From Acidobacteriota bacterium (lineage in GTDB: Bacteria > Acidobacteriota > Terriglobia > Acidiferrales > UBA7541), in the NCBI GenBank assembly GCA_013289955.1, contig JABCYZ010000010.1, positions 62,001-126,000 on the forward strand: DNA of 64,000 bases. The letters run 5' to 3'. The position numbers and the translations under genes are program-made. Below are positions 51,972-61,568 of the stretch, piece by piece. The notes beneath the pieces are model-generated. The model saw only the letters and a list, made by a program, of their open reading frames with translations, ran no database searches and had not been told where the DNA came from. Positions within the stretch are counted from its first letter, which is position 1; each line of letters opens with the position of its first letter.

Positions 51972-52931
51972 ATGCACCGCACGCTCGAATTTCTTCTCCA
52001 TCACGGCTACGTTGTCTTGCTCGCCTGGGTGTTCGCCGAGCAGGCCGGAGTGCCTATCCCTTCGCTTCCGCTCCTGCTCGCCGCGGGCGCTCTGGCGGGT
52101 TCTCACCAGTTGAATATCTTTGCTTCGCTTTTCATCGTCGGGCTGGCTGCCGTCTGCGCCGATACGCTCTGGTATGAACTGGGCCGCCGCAAGGGCATCC
52201 GCATACTTCAGGTTCTCTGCAAGATTTCCATCGAGCCCGATTCCTGCGTTCGCCGCACCGAAGGAGTTTTCTCCAAACAGGGCGCACGGTCTCTGCTCTT
52301 TGCCAAATTTCTTCCCGGCCTCAGCACCATCGCACCGCCGCTCGCCGGCATTTTCCACATGCGCCCGCACCGCTTTCTGGTTTTCGATGCCGCTGGTTCT
52401 CTTCTCTGGGGCGCCACTTTCCTGGGATTGGGTTTTGTCTTCAGCGGCCAGATCGAACGCATCGCGGAAAGCGCAGCTTCCCTTGGCGGCTGGCTGGTCG
52501 TCATTCTTCTTGGCTCGTTCGCATCCTACATCGGCTACAAATACATTGGCCGCCGCCGCTTCCTTCACGAACTGCGCATTTCGCGCATCACCGTCGAGGA
52601 GCTGAAAGTAAAGATCGACGCCGGCGAAGACCTCGTCATCGTCGACCTCCGGCATTCCATCGAGCTCGAAGCCGATCCCGAAACGATTCCCGGCGCTATC
52701 CGCGTGGACGCAAAAGAGCTCGAAGATAAGACCGATCTCTTGCCGCGCGACCGCGAAATCATCCTCTACTGCACTTGCCCCAACGAGGCCACCAGCGCCC
52801 GCCTGGCCCTCCTCCTCAGAAAGCACGGCATCACCCGCATTCGCCCGCTGCAAGGCGGCCTGGAGGCCTGGCGCGAACGCAGATATCCCGTCGCCAACGC
52901 CCGCCTCACTCAAATTTCGGCTCACATTTAG
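51972..52931 (+). CDS. DedA/SNARE-associated membrane protein fused to a rhodanese domain
   Basis: 319 residues. Residues 1-200 are a DedA-type membrane protein with the substrate-site loop EQAGVPIPSLPLLLAAGALAG and KFLPGLSTIAPPLAGIFHM, the conserved F-x-R/K-P-G region of flippases for undecaprenyl phosphate or phosphatidylethanolamine. From about 215 a rhodanese domain follows (IVDLRHSIELEADPETIPGAIRVD), with the active-site cysteine in YCTCPNEATSARLA. The rhodanese part would face the cytoplasm. A sulfur- or thiol-linked control of lipid flipping is only a guess. A clear ribosome site is lacking; an upstream frame is open to 51885. Confidence 0.85.
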   Translation: MHRTLEFLLHHGYVVLLAWVFAEQAGVPIPSLPLLLAAGALAGSHQLNIFASLFIVGLAAVCADTLWYELGRRKGIRILQVLCKISIEPDSCVRRTEGVFSKQGARSLLFAKFLPGLSTIAPPLAGIFHMRPHRFLVFDAAGSLLWGATFLGLGFVFSGQIERIAESAASLGGWLVVILLGSFASYIGYKYIGRRRFLHELRISRITVEELKVKIDAGEDLVIVDLRHSIELEADPETIPGAIRVDAKELEDKTDLLPRDREIILYCTCPNEATSARLALLLRKHGITRIRPLQGGLEAWRERRYPVANARLTQISAHI

Positions 52932-52933
52932 TT

Positions 52934-53488
52934 TTACAACCGCGGCAAGACAATCCCGCTCTGCGCCTGGTACTTCCCCTTCTTGTCCTTGTAACTCACT
53001 TCGCAGTCTTCATCCGACTCGAAGAAAAGCACCTGGCACAACCCTTCATTCGCATAAATCTTTGCCGGCAAAGGCGTGGTGTTGCTGATCTCCAGTGTCA
53101 CAAACCCTTCCCACTCCGGCTCAAACGGCGTCACGTTTACGATGATCCCGCACCGCGCGTACGTCGACTTCCCCAAACAAACGGTCAGCACATTCCTCGG
53201 AATCCGGAAATACTCCACCGACCTCGCCAGCGCGAACGAGTTCGGCGGAATCAGGCACGCCTCGCCTTTGAACGGCACCAAGGATCGCGGATCAAAATGC
53301 TTGGGGTCCACAATCGTCGAATTCACATTCGTGAAAATCTGAAATTCGTCCGCCACCCTGATGTCGTAGCCATACGATGAAACTCCGTAGCTGATCACGC
53401 CTTCGCGCACCTGCCGGTCCGTGAACGGCTCAATCATTTTATGTTCCAGCGCCATTTTGCGGATCCAGCGGTCTGGCTTAACGGACAT
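52934..53488 (-). CDS. dcd: dCTP deaminase
   Basis: 184 residues; deaminates dCTP to dUTP, feeding dTMP synthesis. Signatures: [66 protein letters not shown] with the catalytic Glu in the last part, and [12 protein letters not shown]. An excellent GAAGGAGGC ribosome site lies before the ATG. It converges on the DedA-rhodanese gene with only 2 bp between stops. Confidence 0.95.
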   Translation of the reverse strand: MSVKPDRWIRKMALEHKMIEPFTDRQVREGVISYGVSSYGYDIRVADEFQIFTNVNSTIVDPKHFDPRSLVPFKGEACLIPPNSFALARSVEYFRIPRNVLTVCLGKSTYARCGIIVNVTPFEPEWEGFVTLEISNTTPLPAKIYANEGLCQVLFFESDEDCEVSYKDKKGKYQAQSGIVLPRL

Positions 53489-53513
53489 CCATGCCTCCTT
53501 CAGAAGGAAATAA

Positions 53514-53542
53514 ATTTTGCAGCGTCAGATGAAAATCGTCAA
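53514..53542 (-). promoter_or_regulatory. Putative dcd promoter
   Basis: Reverse strand TTGACG (53537-53542), a 17-bp spacer and CAAAAT (53514-53519). The -10 is weak, but position and spacing are right. Confidence 0.35.
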
Positions 53543-53589
53543 AAGAAAGTTCGCCAAGCGGAAACACAGTGTAAATTACCCATCTCGTC

Positions 53590-53618
53590 TTGACAACCCA
53601 AGGCGTAGCCTCTAGCAT
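53590..53618 (+). promoter_or_regulatory. Promoter of the HU-like gene
   Basis: Consensus TTGACA (53590-53595), 17-bp spacer, TAGCAT (53613-53618). Transcription should start near 53625, leaving a short leader with AGGAGG before the GTG at 53643. Confidence 0.6.
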
Positions 53619-53642
53619 TTGCCTCGGAAGCAGGAGGCGTGT

Positions 53643-53927
53643 GTGATCAAGCTGGACATCGTGAATGCGGTTGTGGCCAAAACGCTCATCAGCCGCACCA
53701 AAGCCGAGCAGGCCGTCGAAACCGTTTTCGATTCTCTCAAACAAGCTCTCGGCCGCGGCCAGCGCATCGAACTCCGCCGCTTCGGCGTCTTCAGCGTCAA
53801 ACCCCGCAAGACCGGCATCGGCCGCAACCCTCGCACCGGCGAAGAAGTCAGCATCCCTCCCGGCAAAGCCGTCCGCTTCAAACCCGGCAAAGAACTCCAG
53901 GGCATCGAAGCCACAAAGAAAGTGTAA
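53643..53927 (+). CDS. HU/IHF family DNA-binding protein
   Basis: 94 residues from the GTG at 53643, chosen for the AGGAGGCGTGT ribosome site; the open frame reaches back to 53619. Dimerisation helices (IVNAVVAKTLISRTKAEQAVETVFDSL) precede the family signature FGVFSVKPRKTGIGRNPRTGEEVSIPPGKAVRFKPGKEL, with the DNA-intercalating proline in RNPRTGE. It bends and compacts DNA as a dimer. A strong sigma-70-type promoter suggests high expression. Confidence 0.92.
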   Translation: MIKLDIVNAVVAKTLISRTKAEQAVETVFDSLKQALGRGQRIELRRFGVFSVKPRKTGIGRNPRTGEEVSIPPGKAVRFKPGKELQGIEATKKV

Positions 53928-54086
53928 TCATTCTCTGGGCTCGCTCCAGAATTCCCCGGCAGCACGTCGCTCGGAAGTCCCTGGCTCATTTTTGGGTCGG
54001 CGCCAGCGGCTTTCTCGCGGAAGGATAAGAGTCCCTCCTTGCTCAAAGGAACCAGCCCGGCCGCTTTCGGCCGTTACCGGCTTGTC

Positions 54087-55259
54087 TCAGTCCTTGTACG
54101 GATCGAACTCGTCGGCTCCGGCCATCGCCACTCCGGCGGGCGTGAGCGTATGCAGTACTCGAATACTCTTTCCGTGTTCTCTAAGCACCTCTGGCAATCG
54201 CTTGTAGCAATCCGGCGATTCATCCAGTCCCGCCCCCCGCAACTCCACCTTCGCCTTCTGCAGCCAGCCGTCCATCATCTCTTTGGTTACTTTTCCTGCT
54301 CGCTTCACTTCGCCTGTCTTCTTGTCCACCTTGCCTTTCGCTTCCATCCGCCCCATCACCCGTCCCGCGCCATGAACGGTGCTGTACATCGAGTATTTCG
54401 CTTCATCATTCTCGACGCCTTCCAGAATCACCGACGTTTCACCCATCGTCCCGCCAACAAATCCCTTCTGCCCCGGAAAAGCCGGTGTCGCTCCCTTGCG
54501 AACGACCCACAGCTCTTCCCCGCCGTGCGTTTCGCGCCATGCAAAATTATGATGATTGTGAACCTCTTCCAAGATCGGCGCTCCAAGCAAAGAAGCCACT
54601 TTTTCAGAAACCCAATCCCGCCCGGCGTAGGCATATTCCCCGCCAAGTTGCATGCACTCGATATACTGCTCACCCAGATCGCTATCAGCGGCAATCACGC
54701 AAGGCTCCACGTCCATCCCGTCCGGCGCGCCAGCCTTCCTCAAAAACCAAGTCGCAATCTTGTGCCCGAGTCCCCGGGAGCCGAAATGAACTCCAATCCA
54801 CACGCGATCCAGTTCGTCGGTGAACAAATCCACATAGTGATTTCCAGAACCCACGGTCCCCAGCTGCTGCCGAGCCATCTCTTTCAACGGCGCCGCCGCC
54901 TCGCAACTCCACGCAGCCGAATCAAACAGCGCGTGATCGACCCGCTCCGCATTGCGCCGTCCGACTCCAAAGCTGATCGTTTTCCACACGTCGTCCATGA
55001 TCACTCCGATGTTTGCTCGGAGAGAGGAGCCCGGCATGTCGAGCAGCACCGCTTTGTTGCCGCATGCGATGTCGAAACCCACGCCGCTTGGACTGATCGA
55101 GTCTCTATAGGCCACTACGCCTCCAATGGGCACGGCATAGCCCTTGTGATGGTCGGCCATCAGCGCCACTCGATCGGCGCTTTTCGCGCACGTCTTGATC
55201 TGGCTCACCGCTCCCTCATCGGGAGGTCCCCAGATCGGAATATCGTCAATGATTTGCAT
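54087..55259 (-). CDS. rtcB: RtcB-like RNA ligase, divergent
   Basis: 390 residues from the ATG at 55259 (AGGGGAAGAT upstream); an extension to 55343 is open but unlike the family. RtcB joins 2',3'-cyclic-phosphate and 5'-OH RNA ends using GTP and manganese. Metal ligands are kept: the Cys in GVGFDIACGNKAV, the His in VGSGNHYVDL, VHFGSRGLGHKI and EEVHNHHNFAWRE; the guanylate-accepting His is in VHGAGRVMGR. Yet the canonical DIGCGM is DIACGN and the last block is ESPDCYKRLPEV instead of the usual EAP. No archease or RtcA/RtcR neighbour is present. A repair ligase for tRNA or rRNA is the likely role. Confidence 0.88.
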   Translation of the reverse strand: MQIIDDIPIWGPPDEGAVSQIKTCAKSADRVALMADHHKGYAVPIGGVVAYRDSISPSGVGFDIACGNKAVLLDMPGSSLRANIGVIMDDVWKTISFGVGRRNAERVDHALFDSAAWSCEAAAPLKEMARQQLGTVGSGNHYVDLFTDELDRVWIGVHFGSRGLGHKIATWFLRKAGAPDGMDVEPCVIAADSDLGEQYIECMQLGGEYAYAGRDWVSEKVASLLGAPILEEVHNHHNFAWRETHGGEELWVVRKGATPAFPGQKGFVGGTMGETSVILEGVENDEAKYSMYSTVHGAGRVMGRMEAKGKVDKKTGEVKRAGKVTKEMMDGWLQKAKVELRGAGLDESPDCYKRLPEVLREHGKSIRVLHTLTPAGVAMAGADEFDPYKD

Positions 55260-55514
55260 ATCTTCCCCTGCCTGCTGACGGCTTAAGGAGTCGTGCGATT
55301 TCGAGTGCCGACGTCTCCTGCCGCTTTTCGAAGCGACTCGCACAACTCCGCATTCGTCGAAGCTGGAGCGGCGTGTGCGGCCTCAAACGCCCGGCGATAA
55401 AACCTATCATCTATCGCGCGCCGGCGCACTTCTCCCTTTTCCCGCGCTGGCGCAAACTCGTCCAACTATGCTGTACTTGTATTTGCGAATCTTTTTGCGA
55501 CTCCCGAATTCATT

Positions 55515-56513
55515 GTGAGCACACCACCTTCAGATCCCATAGTAGACTCACTCCCGCTTCCCAGGGATTGGAGCTCTCTTCCCACTCCCGCACAGTTCTA
55601 CGTCCCGGTTCTCCGCCGCCCTTCCCTCCAATCCCTCATCCTCGCCGTGGCCCTCTTTCTCCTCACCCTCTGCACCTGCCTCGCCGCCGGCACGCAATTC
55701 GCCATCGCCTACGCCAACCATCAAGCCGCCTCTCTCGACGAATTCCTCCGTGCCTTCACTCTCTTCTACAAAGATCCCGCGGCCCTTCTCGCCGGCCTCC
55801 CCTTTGCCGCCACTCTCCTAACCATTCTGCTCGCCCACGAACTCGGCCATTTCTTCGCCTGCCGCCGCCATCATATTCACTCCACCTACCCGTTTTTCGT
55901 ACCCTTCCCCAACCTCATCGGTACCTTCGGCGCATTTATCCTGATACGTTCCCCAATTCGCACTACCCGCGCCCTCTTTGACGTGGGCGCCTCCGGACCG
56001 TTCGCCGGTCTTGTCTTTGCCGTACCGGCCCTCCTCTTTGGCGTACTTCACTCGAGCATCGTCCCCGCGATCGCTCAGCCGGATCCCAACCAAAACAGCG
56101 TCGTCTTCGGCACACCCCTTCTCCTCCGCCTTCTCGACGCCCTATTTCACCCCGGCGTCAATCCCCACTTCCTTCTGCTTCCCCCGGCGGGCCGCGCTGC
56201 ATGGGTTGGCCTCTTCGTTACCTCGCTAAATCTCCTGCCCGGCGGACAACTCGACGGCGGGCACATCCTCCGATCCATCAGCCCCCGCCTTCACCGCATT
56301 GCCAGCATCCTTGTCCCTCTTGCCCTTCTTCCACTCGGCCGCATCTGGTTTGTTTGGTACGTTTGGGCTGGGCTCCTGCTGGCGCAACGCTTCCTCCGCA
56401 TAGCCCCCATCTACAATCCTGCTCCCCTCGACCCGCCGCGCCGCTTCGCCGCTTTCCTGACCCTGCTCATTTTCGTCCTCTGCTTCATGCCCGCCCCCAT
56501 CTTCGGCCTCTGA
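55515..56513 (+). CDS. Site-2 protease-like M50 membrane metallopeptidase
   Basis: 332 residues from a GTG. A proline-rich cytosolic N-terminus precedes about seven membrane segments. The zinc site is HELGH in ILLAHELGHFFACRRHHIHSTYPFFVPFP (near residue 113) plus the distal aspartate in LNLLPGGQLDGGHIL (near 248). There is no PDZ domain, unlike RseP. The last ten residues include a short hydrophobic tail. It may cut membrane-anchored regulators, but no anti-sigma factor is beside it. Divergent from rtcB. Confidence 0.87.
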   Translation: MSTPPSDPIVDSLPLPRDWSSLPTPAQFYVPVLRRPSLQSLILAVALFLLTLCTCLAAGTQFAIAYANHQAASLDEFLRAFTLFYKDPAALLAGLPFAATLLTILLAHELGHFFACRRHHIHSTYPFFVPFPNLIGTFGAFILIRSPIRTTRALFDVGASGPFAGLVFAVPALLFGVLHSSIVPAIAQPDPNQNSVVFGTPLLLRLLDALFHPGVNPHFLLLPPAGRAAWVGLFVTSLNLLPGGQLDGGHILRSISPRLHRIASILVPLALLPLGRIWFVWYVWAGLLLAQRFLRIAPIYNPAPLDPPRRFAAFLTLLIFVLCFMPAPIFGL

Positions 56514-56546
56514 ACCCGAAGGTATGCGGTGACAGATCCAGGTCAG

Positions 56547-56592
56547 AGGTTCTGCTAACCTAACCGAGGGTCGCACGTCTACCCTCGTTAGG
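56547..56592. promoter_or_regulatory. Nested inverted repeats upstream of the PadR gene
   Basis: AGGTT-CTGCT-AACCT lies at 56547-56561. CCTAACCGAGGGT (56559-56571) then pairs with ACCCTCGTTAGG (56581-56592) with one bulged base. The start ATG follows 4 bp later. Such repeats just ahead of a PadR gene are likely autoregulatory sites. Confidence 0.5.
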
Positions 56593-56596
56593 TAGA

Positions 56597-56971
56597 ATGG
56601 CTACTGTCATGACCCTCCATAAATCCCCCCACCGCACCGAGCTCCTGCAAGGCACGCTCGACATGCTCATTCTGCGCACGCTGCTTTTCGGTCCCGCGCA
56701 TGGCCATCAAATCGCGAAACACATACAGCGAACCACGGAGGATGTGCTGCAGGTGGAGCACGGCTCGCTCTATCCGGCTCTCCATCGCATGGAGCGCAAA
56801 GGTTGGATCATCTCGAAATGGGAAACACCCAAGGACCGGAATCGTGAATTCAAGTATTACCGGCTAACACCACCAGGCAGGAAACAACTCGCTAGCGAAG
56901 AATCGAGATGGAAGCGACTGACGGCAGCAGTGGCAACGCTCATGTGGCCAGCTCCGGGAGATCCGTCATGA
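56597..56971 (+). CDS. PadR family transcriptional regulator
   Basis: 124 residues (an ATG at 56609 is an alternative start). PadR winged helix: [40 protein letters not shown], recognition region [19 protein letters not shown] and the wing [18 protein letters not shown]. It is coupled to the ADOP permease by an ATGA overlap, as in the left-edge pair, but the two PadR proteins differ clearly in sequence. It probably represses its own operon through the repeats just upstream. Confidence 0.92.
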   Translation: MATVMTLHKSPHRTELLQGTLDMLILRTLLFGPAHGHQIAKHIQRTTEDVLQVEHGSLYPALHRMERKGWIISKWETPKDRNREFKYYRLTPPGRKQLASEESRWKRLTAAVATLMWPAPGDPS

Positions 56972-59685
56972 ATCTTTGGAACTGGTTCCGGTCGAGACTT
57001 GCCGGCTTCCGGAAACGCCAGGGCCGAGAGAAGGAACTGGATCGGGAGATGGAGTCGCACCTCGGGCTGGAAGTCGAAGAGCAACTGGAATCGGGTTTGT
57101 CGCCCGAAGAGGCACGCTATGCCGCTCGACGAGCGTTCGGCAACATAAGACTCGTACGGGAAGACGTGCACGCCATCTGGGGTGCGGTTTGGCTGGAGCG
57201 GCTTGCTGGCCACGCAAGATACGCTGCCCGATCGCTTCTGAAGAACCCTGGTTTCACCGTCATCGCCGTTCTCACCCTGGCGTTAGGGATAGGCGCCAAT
57301 ACCGCGATTTTCAGCACAATCGATGCCCTGATGCTTCAGCCATTGCCGTTCTCCGAACCCGACCAGCTCTTGCGCATTTATTCAACGAAAGATGGAACTC
57401 GCGTGGGAGGGATAAATTCCGCCGGTGGACCGTCACCGATGGACGTACGGGACTTTGCCGAATCAAGTCACAGTTTCCAGAAAATGGTCGTCTACGACAC
57501 GTGGCGCAAGAACGTAAGCTTCGGTAGCTCCGCGGGGGAGCCGGAGCAGATGCGAGTGGGATTGGTCCCCGCAGCCTATTTTGAAGTCCTCGATATACAG
57601 CCAGTGATGGGCCGGCTTTTTACGCAAGATGAAAATCAGGTCGGCAAGAACTTTGTGGCCGCAATAAGCGCACGACTGTGGAAAGACCGCTTCGCAAGCG
57701 ACAGCGCCATCCTGGGACGGGAAATCCGTATTAATGACGAGCCCTATACGATCGTGGCAGTCATGCCGGACTCGATCCCCGAATGGATGGAGCCTTGGCG
57801 GCCTGGGCTGATCGAGGTCTGGACTCCCTTCGCGTTTGCGGACGTGTGGTCGGAAAGTTCACGGGGATCGCGAGGTTACTGCGCCCTTGCGCGTATGAAG
57901 CCCGGCGTGTCGCTCGAAGAGGCCCAGGCGGAGCTCAGGACCATAGCGGCCGCCCTGGCGACGACGCATCCCGTCGATCAAGGCATTGGCGTAATGGTCC
58001 GCAGAGTCTCCGACACGCGCGTGGGAGAGCTTCGCCCCATGCTGACGCTCTTAATGGGCGCGGTCAGCCTGATCCTGCTGATCGCGTGCGTTAACCTGGC
58101 GAATTTGGTTATGGCGCGCAACTCGGCGCGTCAACGGGAATTGGCTGTGCGCGCGGCTCTCGGCGCTGGCAGAAGTGAGCTCATCCGGCAGTTGCTCGCC
58201 GAAACGCTTTTGCTGTCGCTGATGGGTGGAGCGGTTGGGTTGACTCTGGCACAGATTGGACTTGCGGGTCTGGCGAGGATGCACCCTGGGGACCTGCCGC
58301 AACTGGATTCCATAGGAATCGATTGGCGAGTGCTGGCGTTCACTCTTTTGGTGTCTCTAGCCACAAGTTTGCTTTTTGGCGTAGCACCAGCGCTCACCGG
58401 AACCCGCCTCAATCTCGTGGATGCATTGAAGCAAGGCGGTCGATCCGGCTCCTCGGGCCGGCCTACTCAGCGTTTGCGAAACGCCTTGGTCGTTACAGAA
58501 CTGGCGATGTCCCTGATGCTTCTGGTGGGGGCAACCCTCTTAACTCGAAGCATTATAGAGTTGGGGCGCCAGCATCTCGGAATCCGTCAGGACCACCTGC
58601 TGAAAGGGCATATCTATATACCTGGCGTCCGCTATCCGAACCCAGGAGCGATCACCCGCTTCTGCGATGCGTTTAGAACGCGTGTCCGCGCCGTGCCCGG
58701 CGTCATCGAGGCGACGGTAACAACGGTCTACCCGCCGCACGGCGGATGGACTCAAATGCTCAATATCCCAGGGCATCCCTTCGCGCGGATCCAGGATATT
58801 CCGTCAGCGCAGTTTGGCGTGGCGGATGCCCACCTCCTTGAAACTTTGGGAATTCCGCTGCTAGAACGCAGGGACTTCGCCGAATCGGACAGCGCCACAA
58901 GTCCGCCCGTGGCACTGATCAGCGAGGAGTTCAAACGCCGCTATTTCCCAACGGAGGATCCTGTCGGCCGGCAAATTCACATTGGACCGCCGCCATTCTT
59001 GCAGATCCCCCCTGGTGCGGACATAACCGACTTTGCGGATGTTACCGTCATTGGCGTTGCCGGCGATTTCAGAAACGCCGGCCTCGCGCTCCCGCCTGAG
59101 CCGCAGATCACTGTTCTGTACTCTCAGCATCCCCTGGTGAACTACGGATTCAAGGATATTGTGATCCGCACTGCTTCTGAGCCGCGCTTGCTGGTTCCTG
59201 AAATACGCAGACAGCTTCATGACCTGGATCCCGACATGCCCTTTGCCGAAGTGCAAACGATGGACGAGGTCGTTGAAGCAGAGACTGGAGGACAGCGTTT
59301 TACGACAGTTCTGCTGGCTTCCTTTGCCGCAGCGGGCCTGGTCCTTGCCGCTGTCGGAATCTACGGCGTGGTTTCTTTTCTGGTGGCGCAACGCAAGCAG
59401 GAACTGGCTGTGCGGATTGCCATGGGCGCCAACCGCGTAAATGTTGTCTGGCTCGTCCTGAAGCAGGGCCTGGAAACGGCGGCGCTGGGCGCCGCCATCG
59501 GGCTCTTTGGTGCGTGGACCGCGCAAAAACTGGTGAAAGGCCTTTTGTTCGGAATTTCGCCGGTTGATCGATTGACGTTCCTAGGTGCGGCCGCCTTCTT
59601 ACTTACCGTCGCGGCGATCGCCAGCGCAATCCCCGGCGTTCGAGTCCTGAAAATCGACCCGGCACAAACCCTTCGCCAGGACTAA
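56968..59685 (+). CDS. ADOP-type MacB/FtsX-like permease
   Basis: 905 residues from the ATG at 56968 overlapping the PadR stop. N-terminal cytoplasmic helices ([37 protein letters not shown]), then TM1 in [34 protein letters not shown], a periplasmic core, three central membrane helices including [37 protein letters not shown], a second periplasmic core and three C-terminal helices with [15 protein letters not shown]. This is the duplicated ten-helix acidobacterial ADOP layout. No ATPase is adjacent, so it is an orphan permease. Substrate is unknown. Confidence 0.93.
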   Translation: MNLWNWFRSRLAGFRKRQGREKELDREMESHLGLEVEEQLESGLSPEEARYAARRAFGNIRLVREDVHAIWGAVWLERLAGHARYAARSLLKNPGFTVIAVLTLALGIGANTAIFSTIDALMLQPLPFSEPDQLLRIYSTKDGTRVGGINSAGGPSPMDVRDFAESSHSFQKMVVYDTWRKNVSFGSSAGEPEQMRVGLVPAAYFEVLDIQPVMGRLFTQDENQVGKNFVAAISARLWKDRFASDSAILGREIRINDEPYTIVAVMPDSIPEWMEPWRPGLIEVWTPFAFADVWSESSRGSRGYCALARMKPGVSLEEAQAELRTIAAALATTHPVDQGIGVMVRRVSDTRVGELRPMLTLLMGAVSLILLIACVNLANLVMARNSARQRELAVRAALGAGRSELIRQLLAETLLLSLMGGAVGLTLAQIGLAGLARMHPGDLPQLDSIGIDWRVLAFTLLVSLATSLLFGVAPALTGTRLNLVDALKQGGRSGSSGRPTQRLRNALVVTELAMSLMLLVGATLLTRSIIELGRQHLGIRQDHLLKGHIYIPGVRYPNPGAITRFCDAFRTRVRAVPGVIEATVTTVYPPHGGWTQMLNIPGHPFARIQDIPSAQFGVADAHLLETLGIPLLERRDFAESDSATSPPVALISEEFKRRYFPTEDPVGRQIHIGPPPFLQIPPGADITDFADVTVIGVAGDFRNAGLALPPEPQITVLYSQHPLVNYGFKDIVIRTASEPRLLVPEIRRQLHDLDPDMPFAEVQTMDEVVEAETGGQRFTTVLLASFAAAGLVLAAVGIYGVVSFLVAQRKQELAVRIAMGANRVNVVWLVLKQGLETAALGAAIGLFGAWTAQKLVKGLLFGISPVDRLTFLGAAAFLLTVAAIASAIPGVRVLKIDPAQTLRQD

Positions 59686-60029
59686 GGCTCGACGGGCTGC
59701 GCATTGTTGCCATCCGGCAGTTGCGGATTACAACGCGGAGAGACGGAACGGTTACGCTCGGCTCCCTAAATGCATTCATCAGGTGTCCCTGCTCGCTGAC
59801 TCCTCTAGAATCCGGACTTCCAGAAACACGCCCGGAGACCCTTTGGAAGGAACGCTTCCAAAACATTAGAACTTGTCGCCCTTCGCCATCGTTGGCATAC
59901 ATGACACTTGCAGGGGCGCACTCCATAGAGTGGCAGTTAAGCTGGCAACAAACTTTCGGTTGACCGGCTTCGAACTCCAGCTATGATGCATGCCTTGAAC
60001 ACGCGCCCCGAGTTCCCTGCCGCCAGCTG
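59686..60029. other. Intergenic, no supported gene
   Basis: About 340 bp between the ADOP permease and the amino-acid permease. Open frames here are short, without ribosome sites. No terminator with a clear U-run was found. Confidence 0.4.
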
Positions 60030-61373
60030 ATGCCTCCACTCCTTCGCACCCTTCGTCTGCGGGACCTCTTTTTACTCTTCATCGGCTCGGTCATCGGTTC
60101 CGGCATTTTCTTAACTCCCGGCCTGATCCTTCGCCAGCTGAATGGTTCCGTCGGCTACTCTCTTCTGGTCTGGATCGCCGGCGGTACGCTGTCTCTTCTC
60201 GGTGCACTGACCTACGCCGAGCTAGCGGCAACCAATCCAGAAGCGGGCGGCCTTTACTGTTTCATCCGCGACGGCTTCGGCCGCATCCCTGCCTTCCTCT
60301 ACGGGTGGTGTCTTTTCCTCGTCATCGCCAGCGGTTCCGTTGCCGCGTTAGCCCGCGCCTTCACCGAGCACCTCGCTGAAATCATCCCGCTCACCGCACT
60401 GGGAAAAACCGTCCTGTCGGTCGTCATGATTGCCGTCGTCACCGCCGTCAACGTCTGGGGCACGCGCAAGAGTTCCAACCTTCAAAATTGGACCACTCTC
60501 ATCAAAGTCGCCATCATCGTCATCCTCAGCGCCATCCTTCTCTCGCTCGGCCGCCACTACGGAGATATACCATCCGCGTTTGGCTCAACACAGCACGGTA
60601 CCGCTCTTCTCTCCAGCTTTGGCCTGGCCATGATCTCAGTCCTTTGGGCCTATGAAGGCTGGCAGTTCGGCACCTACAGTGCCGGCGAAGTCGTCGATCC
60701 CCAGAAGGCCTTCCCGCGCGCTTTCCTGCTCGGCTCCCTGGTCCTCGCGGGTCTCTATCTCATCGCGGTTTTCGCGTATTTAGTCGCCCTCGGACCTGCG
60801 GGAGCAACGGCCAGCAACACCATTGCTTCCACATCGGTCGGCGTCGTGCTTGGCCGCAGAGCTGAAATCATTGTCGCTCTCACGATCCTCATCTCCACCT
60901 TCAGCGCTGCCAACAGCGTCATCCTCACGGCCCCGCGCGTTTTCTACGCCATGGCTAACGACAAGCTATTCTTCCAAAAACTGGCCGAGGTGCATCACCG
61001 CTTTCAGACGCCCGCCTCCGCCATCGTCGCGCTGGGAGTGTGGTCTGCGGTTCTCGCGTGTGCCGGCAAATTCGCCGAGCTGATCGGGGGCGTCATCTTT
61101 ATCGGTTGGATTTTCTACGGCCTCGGCGCTGCCGCCATTTTCCCGCTGCGCCGCAGAGGCAAGGGACTGGCCACCATTCCGTATCGCGTTCCGGGCTACC
61201 CATGGACACCGCTGCTTTTCGTCCTGGCTGCCGCCGCAATCGTTGGCAATGCGATTTATCAGGCTGTGCTCGATCCGTCCAAGTTCGCCAATCTGGCCAT
61301 CGCCATCGCGCTCTTCGTGCTCGGCCTTCCCGCCTATTACTTCTGGCGCAAACGCGCTGCCCCCGCATCCTAG
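60030..61373 (+). CDS. APC superfamily amino-acid permease
   Basis: 447 residues, about twelve membrane helices. TM1 carries the unwound substrate-site motif IGSVIGSGIFLTPGLILRQL, typical of the APC fold, and TM6 lies in SSFGLAMISVLWAYEGWQFGTYSAGEV. The sequence is closest in character to LAT-like exchangers and general amino-acid permeases of the cytoplasmic membrane. It stands alone, so the substrate cannot be given. Confidence 0.88.
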   Translation: MPPLLRTLRLRDLFLLFIGSVIGSGIFLTPGLILRQLNGSVGYSLLVWIAGGTLSLLGALTYAELAATNPEAGGLYCFIRDGFGRIPAFLYGWCLFLVIASGSVAALARAFTEHLAEIIPLTALGKTVLSVVMIAVVTAVNVWGTRKSSNLQNWTTLIKVAIIVILSAILLSLGRHYGDIPSAFGSTQHGTALLSSFGLAMISVLWAYEGWQFGTYSAGEVVDPQKAFPRAFLLGSLVLAGLYLIAVFAYLVALGPAGATASNTIASTSVGVVLGRRAEIIVALTILISTFSAANSVILTAPRVFYAMANDKLFFQKLAEVHHRFQTPASAIVALGVWSAVLACAGKFAELIGGVIFIGWIFYGLGAAAIFPLRRRGKGLATIPYRVPGYPWTPLLFVLAAAAIVGNAIYQAVLDPSKFANLAIAIALFVLGLPAYYFWRKRAAPAS

Positions 61374-61568
61374 ACTCGGACGGTCTCCAGCAGGAGAGGC
61401 AGACGAAACCGCTGGCGCCGGAATTCCTCTGGATGACTGGCTGGCCGCGAGTTTCCCGCAGTGGCACAGCATGCTGTGCTCCAGGGGTTTTGAAGCCCTC
61501 CCTAAGCCGCGGCCGCGAACCGGCAGGCAAAACCGGCACGCCTGCTGTTCTCAGTAGGAAACCGGCTC

